This document shows positions 1 to 11,491 of a stretch of 64,000 bases of DNA, piece by piece. This DNA comes from Atlantibacter hermannii. Its GTDB lineage: Bacteria; Pseudomonadota; Gammaproteobacteria; Enterobacterales; Enterobacteriaceae. Within the stretch, counting starts at the first letter, position 1; each line of letters opens with the position of its first letter. The notes under the pieces were generated by a model. It made no database searches. It had not been told where the DNA came from and saw nothing but the letters and a program-made list of their open reading frames with translations. The stretch lies in contig LR134136.1 in assembly GCA_900635495.1 (NCBI GenBank), positions 496,001 through 560,000 of the forward strand. The letters are read 5' to 3'. The translations under genes and the position numbers were made by a program.

Positions 1-1
1 T

Positions 2-564
2 ATTCAGGATGGCGTTTATGACCGCTTTGTTAACCAACTCGCCGAGGCGGTAAAACAGCTTAAAGTGGGCAACGGACTTGAAGAGGGCGTTGTTGTCGGG
101 CCGCTGATTGAAAAAGCGGTGTGGATAAGGTTCGTGAACACGTTGACGATGCGGTCGCAAAAGGCGCGAAAGTGCTGGCGGGGGGTAAAGCGCACGATCT
201 CGGCGGCAATTTCTGGCAGCCGACGGTGCTGGCTGACGTCACGGATGATATGAAACTGGCTCAGGAAGAGACGTTTGGTCCACTGGCGGCCTGCTTCCGC
301 TTCACTACAGAAGATGAAGTGATTCAACGCGCCAACGACACGCCTTATGGACTGGCGGCTTATTTCTATACTCAGAATTTACAGCGGGTCTTTCGTGTCT
401 CTTCCCGGCTGGAAAGCGGCATGATTGGCATTAATGAGTGCGCAGTTTCAACTGAACTTGGGCCGTTCGGCGGCGTTAAGGAGTCGGGCTTAGGTCGGGA
501 AGGATCAGTGCTGGGGCTGGAAGAGTATCTGGAAGTGAAAACCCTGCACATCGGCGGATTGTAA
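2..564 (+). CDS. Succinate-semialdehyde dehydrogenase-like aldehyde dehydrogenase, C-terminal part (frameshifted)
   Basis: Only the last ~185 residues of an NAD(P)-dependent aldehyde dehydrogenase are in the window; the catalytic Cys and Glu lie upstream of base 1. Visible family blocks are [20 protein letters not shown] and [14 protein letters not shown], and the tail closely follows E. coli GabD, so oxidation of succinate semialdehyde to succinate is the likeliest reaction, although substrate is not certain in this family. The frame entered at base 2 (IQDGVYDRF...) shifts at about 115-122, after GPLIEKA, into the frame used from 121 to the stop. One base seems to be missing; I treat it as a sequencing error because both sides are well conserved. 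The gene ends 29 bp before yhcO. Confidence 0.8.
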
Positions 565-593
565 TGTTGGATGAGATCGGTTGGTGAATCGCC

Positions 594-872
594 ATGCACA
601 TCTATACCTTCGATTTTGATGAGATCATCGATCAGGCGGATTTTTATCGCGATTTTGCCCGCCAGTTTGGTTTGCCAAAACAGCAGGTGAATAATCTGGA
701 CAGTTTGTGGGACGTGGTGACGGAAGGCGGGGTGCCGTTGCCGCTCGAAATCGAATTTGTTCACTTATCGGAAGAAAATCGTCGGCGGTTTGGTGCACTG
801 ATTTTGCTGTTTGATGAAGCAGAAGAGGAGCTGGATGGGCAGCTCCGCTTCAATATTCGCCATTCTACATGA
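594..872 (+). CDS. yhcO: YhcO, barstar-family protein
   Basis: 92-residue protein of the barstar (ribonuclease inhibitor-like) family, recognised as YhcO of enterobacteria. It begins [11 protein letters not shown] and is acidic, as barstars are. In Bacillus, barstar blocks the RNase barnase; no barnase-like gene is next to it here and the role of YhcO is unknown. The start is the first ATG in frame. It lies downstream of the aldehyde dehydrogenase on the same strand and converges with the two yhcN-type genes, as yhcO does in E. coli. Confidence 0.8.
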   Translation: MHIYTFDFDEIIDQADFYRDFARQFGLPKQQVNNLDSLWDVVTEGGVPLPLEIEFVHLSEENRRRFGALILLFDEAEEELDGQLRFNIRHST

Positions 873-875
873 CCG

Positions 876-902
876 AAAAAAGCCCCAGGCGAACTGGGGC
901 AA
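876..902 (-). terminator. Rho-independent terminator after the first yhcN-type gene
   Basis: The hairpin GCCCCAG-gcgaa-CTGGGGC spans 882-900. On the minus strand it is followed by a run of T (the A-run at 876-881 on the plus strand), so it would end minus-strand transcripts of the gene at 927-1193. Confidence 0.75.
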
Positions 903-926
903 GCCGTCGGGCACGACGACGAGGTC

Positions 927-1193
927 TTACTTATACAGTTCTGCGGTGGCGTGCCAGGTGTCGCCAGTACGCGCTTCAATCACGCGGTATGCAGAGGCAC
1001 CTTTCTCATCGGCTTTTTTGGCCAGCGCTTCACGCATATCCATCGGTGAGCTACCGTGCTGGGCAACAGAAACTGTACCCATGGATTGCAGGTTTTGAGC
1101 ATCCTGCGCGTTAACTTGTTGTACTGCAGCATTCGCGCCGAAGGCCATAAGGGAAGCAAGACTCATTGCAGCAAGAGTAAGTTTGGTTTTCAT
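927..1193 (-). CDS. YhcN-family (DUF1471) small exported protein, first copy
   Basis: 88-residue DUF1471/BhsA-McbA-YhcN family protein. Residues 1-22 are a Sec signal peptide ending AFGANA-A; the mature part is the compact alpha/beta domain of these periplasmic stress proteins, which act in acid, peroxide and biofilm responses. It is a paralogue of the next gene: both carry SSPMDMRE, KGASAYR, IEA.TGD.WHATAELYK at the same positions. The pair probably arose by tandem duplication, and this copy differs most in the linker (NAQDAQNLQ). It has its own terminator and a separate upstream region of ~100 bp, so the two may be transcribed independently. Confidence 0.85.
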   Translation of the reverse strand: MKTKLTLAAMSLASLMAFGANAAVQQVNAQDAQNLQSMGTVSVAQHGSSPMDMREALAKKADEKGASAYRVIEARTGDTWHATAELYK

Positions 1194-1301
1194 AATATAT
1201 TCCTCATTTGTGTTCTGCGGTCATCAGGGTTAACACGCTATTTTTCTGGCTCAACTACAGAAATCGGTTTTTTGTACAGGTGAACGGGATACAGGGTGTG
1301 C

Positions 1302-1565
1302 TTATTTATAGAGCTCAGCAGTGGCATGCCACTCGTCGCCCGTGTGCGCTTCAATGATGCGATAAGCGGAAGCGCCTTTTTCCTGCGCTTTCTGATCGAT
1401 CATCTCACGCATATCCATCGGCGAACTGGTCACAGATGAAACGGACACAGTACCGATGGACTGGCGACCTTCAGCCTGTTGCGCGTTAATAGAGGTTGCA
1501 GCAAAAGCGCCAAAGGAGAGCATTGAAAGCAGACTTAATGTTGCTACGGTTGATTTGATTTTCAT
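1302..1565 (-). CDS. yhcN: YhcN-family (DUF1471) small exported protein, second copy
   Basis: 87-residue DUF1471 protein with a signal peptide (residues 1-22, ...SFGAFA-A). This copy sits next to argR, the position of yhcN in E. coli, so I give it the name. YhcN is a periplasmic protein implicated in resistance to acid and hydrogen peroxide. The start ATG at 1565 follows an upstream GAGGTAACG ribosome site. C-terminal block IEAHTGDEWHATAELYK is shared almost exactly with the neighbour. Confidence 0.85.
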   Translation of the reverse strand: MKIKSTVATLSLLSMLSFGAFAATSINAQQAEGRQSIGTVSVSSVTSSPMDMREMIDQKAQEKGASAYRIIEAHTGDEWHATAELYK

Positions 1566-1928
1566 GATCGTTACCTCGTCGTATTCTTTTAATCTTTATC
1601 TTTGGGGTCTTATTTCGTGACCCTCATCACAAAATCAAGTATACACTAATAACGCGATTAATTAATACCACGCTAATTATTTACAATGAATGTTTGTTTT
1701 TACAAACACATTTTTTATTCCATTGCGTTATAAAAAGTTAACCTTTAGTGCTGTTTAAATTTAAAAATGAAGCTAAATCATGAGGATAGTCAAAATTGAC
1801 TTTTTGTGCGGTTTAGCGAGGCTGTAAATAGGGCGTAATAAAGGTGGTAGAGGCGAAATGACTGGCGGGAAGTAAAAAGGCAGTGTTTAGTTACAGACCG
1901 CCGCGTATGCGGCGGTGGAAGATAAACC
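1566..1928. promoter_or_regulatory. Intergenic region between yhcN and argR
   Basis: 363 bp without a gene. It is notably AT-rich at 1635-1760 and must hold the yhcN promoter; I cannot assign -10/-35 boxes with confidence. At 1897-1916 lies the hairpin ACCGCCGC-gtat-GCGGCGGT, placed just after the argR stop on the minus strand; a T-rich stretch follows further on, so it is a likely argR terminator but without a clean U-tract. Confidence 0.5.
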
Positions 1929-2402
<474 letters not shown>

Positions 2403-2424
2403 TTACCTACAATCTGGCGAAAGA

Positions 2425-2463
2425 AACAACATTATTATGCATTTAAATGAATTTTTATGCAAA
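2425..2463. promoter_or_regulatory. Pair of ARG boxes (ArgR autoregulation)
   Basis: Two 18-bp ArgR half-sites separated by 3 bp, 2425-2442 and 2446-2463. The second reads AATGAATTTTTATGCAAA, one base off the consensus TGAAT-N4-ATTCA; the first keeps only one good half. They lie 26 bp upstream of the argR start codon. The rest of the argR-mdh spacer (2400-2832) holds the divergent mdh promoter, whose boxes I cannot place reliably. Confidence 0.75.
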
Positions 2464-2658
2464 CGTTCTGCCAAAAATGAGGCTGAAATAATGTTATGAA
2501 AGCGGCGGATTTTATCAAAATTTGTTATTGGTGAACATGCCTGCGTCACGACTCGAAAATAAGGCATAAAGTAAATCAAATGTTATGAAATTGATGTTGT
2601 TTTGATGATTGAAGAGGGTGTAATGTAACCGCCTGTTGATATGTTGCTCCGGTAGTGA

Positions 2659-3772
<1,114 letters not shown>

Positions 3773-3792
3773 GCGTCGCGGGAAAGATAATC

Positions 3793-3822
3793 AAAACCGG
3801 AACAGACGTTCCGGTTTTTTTT
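3793..3822. terminator. Bidirectional terminator between mdh and degS
   Basis: Stem AAAACCGGAA / TTCCGGTTTT with loop cagacg (3793-3818), flanked by a T-run on the plus strand. The A-rich left arm gives a T-run on the minus strand, so it can serve both convergent genes. Confidence 0.85.
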
Positions 3823-3828
3823 CGTCTG

Positions 3829-4893
3829 TTAATTGGTGAAAGGATATTCCTGAACGGTGACCTGCAACGTCAGTTTCTTATCATCGCGCATGACCACAAC
3901 CGGGATGACGGAGCCCGGGCGAATTTCCGCCACCTGGTCCATCGTTTCCAGCGCGGAGAGCGCCGGTTTATTGTTCACCGAAACAATCACGTCATTCACC
4001 TGAATGCCGGCGTGCGCCGCCGGTCCGTCCGGCGTGACTTCATTCACGATAATGCCCTGGATTTGATCAATACCCGTCACCGGGCCGTGCATCGGCGAAA
4101 TTTCCCGTCCGCCGATACCGATATAGCCACGAATTACCCGCCCGTCACGGATTAGCTTATCCATGATTTTGGTAGCGAGCTGCGTAGGAATCGCAAAGCC
4201 AATCCCTTCCGGCGTTTCGCCATCGTTGCTCTTGTCAAAAGAGAGGGTGTTAATGCCCATCAGCTCGCCCAGCGAATTCACCAGCGCGCCGCCGGAGTTG
4301 CCGTGGTTGATGGAGGCATCGGTTTGCAGAAAGCTTTGCCGGCCGGACGGGTTGAGGCCGATACGCCCGGTGGCGCTGATAATACCCTGCGTGATGGTCT
4401 GCCCAAGGTTGTAGGGGTTGCCGATCGCCATAACCACATCACCGATGTGCGGCATACGTTTACCATTGATCGGGATGGTGGGCAGCGCCGTGGCGTTAAT
4501 CTTTAATACCGCCAAATCGGTCAGACCGTCGGAGCCGACCAGTAGCGCTTCAAAGACGCGTCCATCCTGCAAGGCAACGATGATCTGGTCTGCATCATTA
4601 ATGACGTGTTTGTTGGTCAGGATATACCCGCGTTGGTCCATGATAACGCCGGAACCCAGCGTGCGGATTTCTAACTGATTGCGACCGCCGTTACTGACGC
4701 CGCGGTTATAGACATTGACCACCGCAGGCGCAGCGCGGCGCACCGCTGAGTTATAGCTGAGCGGCGTGTCATCTGCGCTGTTGTACGCAGGGGTCGATTC
4801 GGCGCTGTTTTTTCGCAAAGACGGCATCAGCGCCAACAGAATTGCCGCGACAATCAGTCCGAAAAAGACGGGCCGTAAAAGCTTCAGAAACAT
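3829..4893 (-). CDS. degS: DegS, inner-membrane serine protease of the sigma-E stress response
   Basis: 354-residue site-1 protease. When outer-membrane porins misfold, its PDZ domain binds their C-termini and DegS cuts the anti-sigma factor RseA. Residues 6-25 form the single N-terminal membrane anchor. The trypsin-like triad is visible as TNKHVI (His), the Asp in LTDLAVLKI, and GNSGGAL (Ser). One PDZ domain follows, at about 255-350. It lies directly downstream of degQ on the same strand with a 92-bp gap, the standard enterobacterial arrangement. Confidence 0.96.
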   Translation of the reverse strand: MFLKLLRPVFFGLIVAAILLALMPSLRKNSAESTPAYNSADDTPLSYNSAVRRAAPAVVNVYNRGVSNGGRNQLEIRTLGSGVIMDQRGYILTNKHVINDADQIIVALQDGRVFEALLVGSDGLTDLAVLKINATALPTIPINGKRMPHIGDVVMAIGNPYNLGQTITQGIISATGRIGLNPSGRQSFLQTDASINHGNSGGALVNSLGELMGINTLSFDKSNDGETPEGIGFAIPTQLATKIMDKLIRDGRVIRGYIGIGGREISPMHGPVTGIDQIQGIIVNEVTPDGPAAHAGIQVNDVIVSVNNKPALSALETMDQVAEIRPGSVIPVVVMRDDKKLTLQVTVQEYPFTN

Positions 4894-4985
4894 GGATAAA
4901 CGTTAGTTAGCAGGAAGACCGGGGCAGCATATCATGAGATTAACGGACATCACACGCGCCCGTGTGATGTCCGTGAGCAAAACCG

Positions 4986-6352
4986 TTAGCGCATCAACAG
5001 ATACAGGCTGTCATTGCCACGCATAATGTGCAGAGCAACCACTGACGGCTTCGATTCCATGAGTTTACGTATTTCCGCGATGGTGCTGACGCGCTCGCGG
5101 TTAACGCCAATGATCACGTCGTCTTTATGCAGGCCAGCCTGTGCCGCTGCACTGCCTTTCTCGACGCTCTCAATGGTCACGCCTTTGGTACCGTCTTTAA
5201 GCTGGCCATCGCTCAACGTTGCGCCCTGGAGCGCCGGAATAATCATCTCCGCGCTGGCGGACGACGAAGTGCTTTATCCAGCGTGACGTTGACGTCAAGC
5301 GGCTTGCCGTCACGCAGTAACCCCAGTCTCACCGTGGTGCCCGGTGCAGTGGTGGCGATACGCGAACGTAGCTCGGCAAAGCTGTTCAGGGTTTTGCCGT
5401 TGAGGCTGGTGATCACGTCCCCGGATTTAATCCCGGCTTTCGCCGATCCGGAATTAGGTAGCACTTCGCTGACGAAGGCGCCGCGCTGGACGTTGAGATT
5501 AAAGGCCTTCGCCAGATCCGCGCTCATCTCAGTGCCTTTAATGGCCTAACAGGCCGCGTTTGATCTCGCCGGACTGAATCAGCTGATTCGCCAGGGTTTG
5601 CGCCATGTTGCTGGGGATCGCGAAGCCGATGCCGACGCTGCCGCCGCCCGGCGCGAGAATGGCAGTGTTAATCCCGATGAGCTCGCCGTTAAGGTTCAGC
5701 AGCGCGCCGCCGGAGTTGCCGCGGTTGATGGAGGCGTCAGTCTGGATAAAGTTTTCCAGCCCTTCCAGATTCAGCCCGCTGCGGCCCAGCGCGGAAACGA
5801 TACCTGAGGTCGCGGTTTGCCCAAGGCCGAATGGGTTGCCTACCGCCACGGCGAAATCGCCGACGCGCAGGGTATCGGAATCCGCGACCTTAATTTGGGT
5901 CAGGTTAGTGGCATTCTGAAGTTGCAGCAGCGCGATATCGCTTTGATCGTCGCCGCCAATCAGTTTGGCGTCGAACTCGCGTCCATCATTCAACTGAACG
6001 CTAATTTTCTGCGCCTGGTTAATCACATGATTATTGGTCAGCACATAGCCTTTGGCCGCATCAATGATCACGCCGGAACCCAGCCCTTCAAACGGCTGTG
6101 CGGCTGGTCGGGCATTTCTTCACCGAAAAATTTCTTTAGCTCTTCCGGCACTTTCTGGCTCTGTGTAGCGGTGCCTTCAACCTGCACGCTCACCACGGCA
6201 GGCAGCACTTTCTCCAGCATCGGCGCCAGGCTGGGTATGGCTGCCTGGCCCGGCACCTGGGAGGGGATCGCCGCCGCCACCTGACTCGGTGTCGACAGGG
6301 ATAATCCGACACTTAACGCTAACGCACTCAACAACAGGGTTTGTTTTTTCAT
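4986..6352 (-). CDS. degQ: DegQ, periplasmic HtrA-type protease (three one-base frameshifts)
   Basis: Periplasmic serine protease and chaperone of the HtrA family, about 455 residues, with protease domain and two PDZ domains. The start MKKQTLLLSALALS at 6352 opens a Sec signal peptide. TNNHVI supplies the catalytic His and GNSGGALLN the Ser; the last residues are NDSLYLLMR. The reading frame is broken at about 6100 (one base missing before AQPFEGLGSG), at about 5543-5546 (one extra base after GLLG) and at about 5272-5275 (one base missing before TSSSASAEM). All three breaks restore a normal DegQ when corrected, so they look like sequencing errors. Confidence 0.93.
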
Positions 6353-6517
6353 GAATGCTCGCTCTCGCAACCTGGAATAAGAAATGTCACCCAAAACGTG
6401 TCGATGTTATTGAATTCCCGAACGGGTAACAATGGAGACGGTATCTTTTACTATACGTCAGACGCAAAAAAACAGGACGCGAATATCGCGCCCTGAGAAA
6501 AAAATGATCGGTATGAA

Positions 6518-6922
6518 TTAATCGCGTTTTGCGCCGTTGCGCAGAAGGCCTGACGCGCCTTCGGAATAGTCGCGCGGCATCTGCACCGGCGCCTGATCGT
6601 TGCCCGCTTCGGATTCCGCCAGACGGTTGCGGAAAGGATTGGACTCCGCAGACATCTCCGGCAGCAGGCTGCTGGAGCTTTTGGCCATATGTTGATACAG
6701 CTGGCGATAATCATGGGCCATATTGTCCAGCAGCTCAGCGCTGCGGGCGAAATGGCTCACCAGCTCCTCACGGTACTCTTCAAGTTCCGCTTTGTTTTTT
6801 TCCAGTTCGTACTGCAGGGCCTGTTGCTGACGTAATTTGCGATTACCAAAGCGCATTGCGACGGCACCGACGATGATACCGACGACTAACCCAATTAGCG
6901 CGTATTCCCAGGTCATGAACAT
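6518..6922 (-). CDS. zapG: ZapG (YhcB), cell-envelope protein
   Basis: 134 residues, DUF1043 family, formerly YhcB and now ZapG. It is a small inner-membrane protein with one N-terminal helix (YALIGLVVGIIVGAVAMRF, about 6-24). A predicted coiled coil follows (about 30-75, Q/E/L-rich), then an unstructured tail. Deletion in E. coli disturbs cell division, cell shape and envelope synthesis. It sits divergent from zapE and upstream of degQ, as in E. coli. Confidence 0.92.
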   Translation of the reverse strand: MFMTWEYALIGLVVGIIVGAVAMRFGNRKLRQQQALQYELEKNKAELEEYREELVSHFARSAELLDNMAHDYRQLYQHMAKSSSSLLPEMSAESNPFRNRLAESEAGNDQAPVQMPRDYSEGASGLLRNGAKRD

Positions 6923-7111
6923 CTCCCGTTGTATTGTGTTTCCGTAGGGTAAGAATAGAGAGGACTGACTTACCTTCGCCCAATAATGCCACTATAACCG
7001 CTAAAGGCGCAGAAGTGGAATCCTGCAGGCGCATCGCGTAGTGTAGTACGGCCTTTTTTTCGCCAGTCGTGATCTACGGCAAACCGATTCTCAAGGAATA
7101 ACAACAACATC

Positions 7112-8237
7112 ATGCAAAACCTTTCCCCCACATCGCGTTATCTCCAGGCACTTCAGGATAAATCCCATCAACCAGACGACGTTCAACGCGAGGCGGTAAA
7201 CCGTCTTGAAGCTATTTACCAGGCGTTGACGGCGAAGCGCGACGAACCGCCGCAGGAGCAAGGGCTTAAAGCCGCATTCACTAAATTACTGGGTAAACGT
7301 CCGAGCGCGCCGTCCACGCCGGTGCGCGGCCTTTATATGTGGGGCGGCGTCGGGCGCGGAAAAAACCTGGCTGATGGATCTGTTTTATCAAAGCCTGCCG
7401 GGGGAGCGTAAACAGCGGCTCCATTTTCACCGTTTTATGCTGCACGTGCATGAAGAGTTGGGCCAGTTGCAGGGGCAAACCGATCCCCTGGAAATCATTG
7501 CCGATCGGTTTAAAGCTAAAACGGATGTGCTGTGCTTTGATGAATTTTTTGTCTCCGACATCACCGACGCGATGCTGCTGGGCGGGTTAATGAAGGCGTT
7601 ATTCAGCCGGGGGATCACGCTGGTGGCGACGTCGAATATTCCGCCTGACGAGCTGTATCGCAACGGCCTGCAGCGCACCCGCTTTTTGCCGGCGATTGAG
7701 GCGATCAAACATTATTGCGATGTCATGAATGTCGATGCGGGCATTGATTATCGCCTGCGCACGCTGACTCAGGCGCATTTGTGGCTGTCGCCGCTCAATG
7801 AGGAGACGCGTCAGCAGATGGACGCGCTGTGGCGCGCGCTTGCGGGCGGATCGCGTGAAAACGCCCCAACGCTTGAGATCAACCATCGCCCTTTAGCCAC
7901 GCTGGGCGTGGAAAACCAAACCCTGGCGGTAAGCTTCAGCACGCTGTGCGTCGACGCGCGCAGCCAGCATGACTACATCGAACTGTCGCGCCAGTTCCAC
8001 ACCGTGATGCTTCATGACGTGGCGGTGATGACGAAACTGAACGAAAACGAAGCGCGACGGTTTATCGCGCTGGTGGACGAGTTTTACGAGCGCCGCGTCA
8101 AGCTGGTGGTCACCGCCGCTGCGCCGATGTTTGAAATCTATGCTGGCGAACAGTTGAAATTTGAGTTTCAACGATGCCTGTCGCGCTTGCAGGAAATGCA
8201 GAGCGAAGAGTACCTCCGCAGCGAGCATATGCCTTAA
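7112..8237 (+). CDS. zapE: ZapE (YhcM), division-associated AAA-type ATPase (frameshifted)
   Basis: Cell division ATPase of the AFG1 family, ~375 residues, that binds FtsZ and destabilises polymers late in constriction. The Walker A region is GGVGRGKTWLMD, Walker B is LCFDEFFV, and the sensor region LVATSNIPPDELY follows. The frame breaks inside Walker A at 7361-7366, where GGAAAAAAC has one A too many. Correcting it joins the segment starting MQNLSPTSRY (7112) to the one that continues to 8237. A break at the catalytic motif in an otherwise perfect protein points to a homopolymer sequencing error. Confidence 0.93.
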
Positions 8238-9318
<1,081 letters not shown>

Positions 9319-9349
9319 TTCTTTTCTGCTTGCAGAATCGAATGGCGAA

Positions 9350-9377
9350 AAACCCGGTCTTTGTGCCGGGTTTTTTT
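9350..9377 (+). terminator. rplM-rpsI terminator
   Basis: AACCCGG / CCGGGTT stem at 9351-9371 followed by a T-run, 33 bp after the rpsI stop. The following ~250 bp to sspA hold the sspA promoter region; no gene is visible there. Confidence 0.85.
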
Positions 9378-9631
9378 ATGGCTCTTCTCCTGGAAAACGC
9401 CTAAATAGCTGGTACAGCGTTACTTTTAAGGCAAATCCCGTATCCCCTCACCACAAAGCCCTTAAAATCTGGTAAACTATCATCCAATTTTCTGCCCAAA
9501 TGCTGGTAACTGTTCACATTTTGGTCTGGGCACTGGCTACGATGTCAGTTCGGCAGGGAAGGGTAACCCATAAAGGCTGGCCGTCGTTGCGGCTGGTAGC
9601 AGTATTTTTCTGAATATACCTGGAGGTTTTC

Positions 9632-10273
9632 ATGGCTGTCGCTGCCAACAAACGTTCGGTAATGACGCTGTTTTCTGGTCCTACTGATATCTATAGCCAT
9701 CAGGTTCGTATCGTCCTGGCAGAGAAGGGTGTCAGTTTTGAAATTGAGCATGTGGACGCTGACAACGTTCCACAGGATCTGATTGACCTCAACCCGAATC
9801 AAAGCGTTCCGACCCTGGTAGACCGTGAACTGACGTTGTGGGAATCCCGCATCATCATGGAATACCTTGATGAGCGTTTCCCCCATCCTCCGCTGATGCC
9901 GGTTTATCCGGTTGCACGCGGTGAAAGCCGTCTCTACATGCATCGTATCGAAAAAGACTGGTATAGCCTGATGAATGTAGTGGTCAACGGTTCCGCTCAG
10001 GAAGCGGATGCAGCGCGTAAACAGCTGCGCGAAGAGCTGCTGGCTATCGCCCCGGTATTTGGCCAAAAGCCTTATTTCCTGAGTGATGAATTTAGCCTGG
10101 TGGATTGCTACCTCGCTCCGCTGTTGTGGCGTTTGCCGCAGTTGGGGATTGAACTGATTGGCGCGGGCTCAAAAGAGCTGAAAGGTTATATGACCCGCGT
10201 ATTTGAACGTGACTCCTTCCTCGCTTCCCTGACGGAAGCCGAGCGCGAAATGCGTCTGCAAACCCGGGGCTAA
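9632..10273 (+). CDS. sspA: Stringent starvation protein A
   Basis: 213-residue RNA polymerase-associated protein with a glutathione-S-transferase fold but no known GST activity. It helps survival in starvation and acid, lowers H-NS levels, and binds sigma70 holoenzyme. The N-terminal thioredoxin-like part (MTLFSGPTDIYSHQVRIVLAEKG) and the helical C-terminal part are complete. The start ATG at 9632 follows TGGAGGT. It is co-transcribed with sspB, 5 bp downstream. Confidence 0.97.
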   Translation: MAVAANKRSVMTLFSGPTDIYSHQVRIVLAEKGVSFEIEHVDADNVPQDLIDLNPNQSVPTLVDRELTLWESRIIMEYLDERFPHPPLMPVYPVARGESRLYMHRIEKDWYSLMNVVVNGSAQEADAARKQLREELLAIAPVFGQKPYFLSDEFSLVDCYLAPLLWRLPQLGIELIGAGSKELKGYMTRVFERDSFLASLTEAEREMRLQTRG

Positions 10274-10278
10274 ACCGA

Positions 10279-10770
10279 ATGGATATGTCGCAACTTTCTC
10301 CACGTCGTCCGTATCTGCTGCGAGCCTTCTATGAATGGCTGCTGGATAACCAGCTTACGCCGCACCTGGTCGTGGATGTCACGTTGCCGGGCGTTAATGT
10401 GCCGATGGAATACGCGCGTGACGGGCAAATTGTATTAAATATCGCGCCGCGCGCGGTGGGTAACCTGGAACTGGCCAATGACGAAGTGCGTTTTAACGCG
10501 CGTTTCGGCGGCGTCCCGCGCCAGGTTTATGTTCCGCTGGCTGCGGTGTTAGCCATTTACGCCCGTGAAAACGGCGCGGGCACCATGTTTGAGCCGGAAG
10601 CTGCGTACGATGAAGAAGTTTCCAGCCTCAACGATGATGATTCAGGCCTCACGGAAAATGACACCGTGATGTCGGTCATCGATGGTGATAAGCCCGATCA
10701 TGAGGACGATTCACCGGATGACGATCCGCCGCCGCGTGGTGGCCGTCCGGCGCTGCGTGTCGTGAAGTAA
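10279..10770 (+). CDS. sspB: SspB, ClpXP adaptor for ssrA-tagged proteins
   Basis: 163-residue adaptor. Residues 1-110 form the substrate-binding domain that holds ssrA tags and RseA fragments. An acidic, flexible linker follows. The C-terminal ClpX-binding tail GGRPALRVVK (XB motif LRVVK) is intact. It pairs with sspA as in E. coli. In K-12 the next genes belong to the 72-min region; here the neighbour is darP. Confidence 0.97.
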   Translation: MDMSQLSPRRPYLLRAFYEWLLDNQLTPHLVVDVTLPGVNVPMEYARDGQIVLNIAPRAVGNLELANDEVRFNARFGGVPRQVYVPLAAVLAIYARENGAGTMFEPEAAYDEEVSSLNDDDSGLTENDTVMSVIDGDKPDHEDDSPDDDPPPRGGRPALRVVK

Positions 10771-10785
10771 CAGGTGTGAAATAAA

Positions 10786-10817
10786 AAAAGCCGGGGCAAA
10801 AACCCTGGCTTTTTTTA
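10786..10817. terminator. Terminator shared by sspB and darP
   Basis: Stem AAGCCGGGG / CCCTGGCTT (one G-T pair) with loop CAAAAA, 10788-10811, with A- and T-runs on both sides, so it can act in both directions. It lies at the point where gene order changes from the 72-min to the 96-min E. coli block. Confidence 0.75.
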
Positions 10818-10833
10818 TGCAAGCGTATCTGGC

Positions 10834-11385
10834 TTACTGCTGTTCTTCAGCCAGTTCCCGCAGATACTGGAAAATCAGGCGCGCAGATTTCGGCGCTTTA
10901 TTGCCTTCTTTTTCTTTCTTCGCGTTGCGGATAAGCGAACGCAGCTGCTGGCGATCCGCCTGCGGCCACAGTTTCAATACCTCCGGCACCGCATCATCGC
11001 CTTCCTCAATCAGTCGATCGCGTAGCGCTTCCAGCTTATGGAACAGCGCAACCTGTTGGTTGTGGCGGTTTTTGAGCTTATCAAGCGCCTGACGAATAGG
11101 ATCGACATCGCGGTTACGCAACATTTTTCCGATCAGTTGAAGCTGGCGGCGACGGCCTTCTTTCTTGATTTTCTGCGCCAGTTCAATCGCGGCGCGCAGT
11201 TCTTCATCCAGAGGGATTTTATCCAGCGCATTTTTACCCAGCTCGACCATCTCAAGGCCGAGGCGCTTTAACTCTTCGGCGTCGCGTTTGATCTCACTTT
11301 TACTGACCCAGATAATCTCATCATCATCGTCTTCGTTTTGATCATCGGGCACGTCGTCGAGCCAGTCTTCGGGCTGCTTTGTCAT
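10834..11385 (-). CDS. darP: DarP (YjgA), 50S assembly factor
   Basis: 183-residue DUF615 protein that joins late 50S ribosome assembly intermediates and helps peptidyl-transferase centre maturation. An acidic N-terminus ([16 protein letters not shown]) precedes a charged helical body. It is divergent from tldE, as in E. coli, but its downstream neighbour is sspB and not mpl. Confidence 0.95.
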   Translation of the reverse strand: MTKQPEDWLDDVPDDQNEDDDDEIIWVSKSEIKRDAEELKRLGLEMVELGKNALDKIPLDEELRAAIELAQKIKKEGRRRQLQLIGKMLRNRDVDPIRQALDKLKNRHNQQVALFHKLEALRDRLIEEGDDAVPEVLKLWPQADRQQLRSLIRNAKKEKEGNKAPKSARLIFQYLRELAEEQQ

Positions 11386-11491
11386 TTCAGGCTCCTTAAA
11401 AAAAGAGGCTAATACTATCAGTAATGGCGCGCACTGCGAAATGGTTCTCTGTTAGACTCACTTAAGACGTTTCGAATTATCACCTTACATT

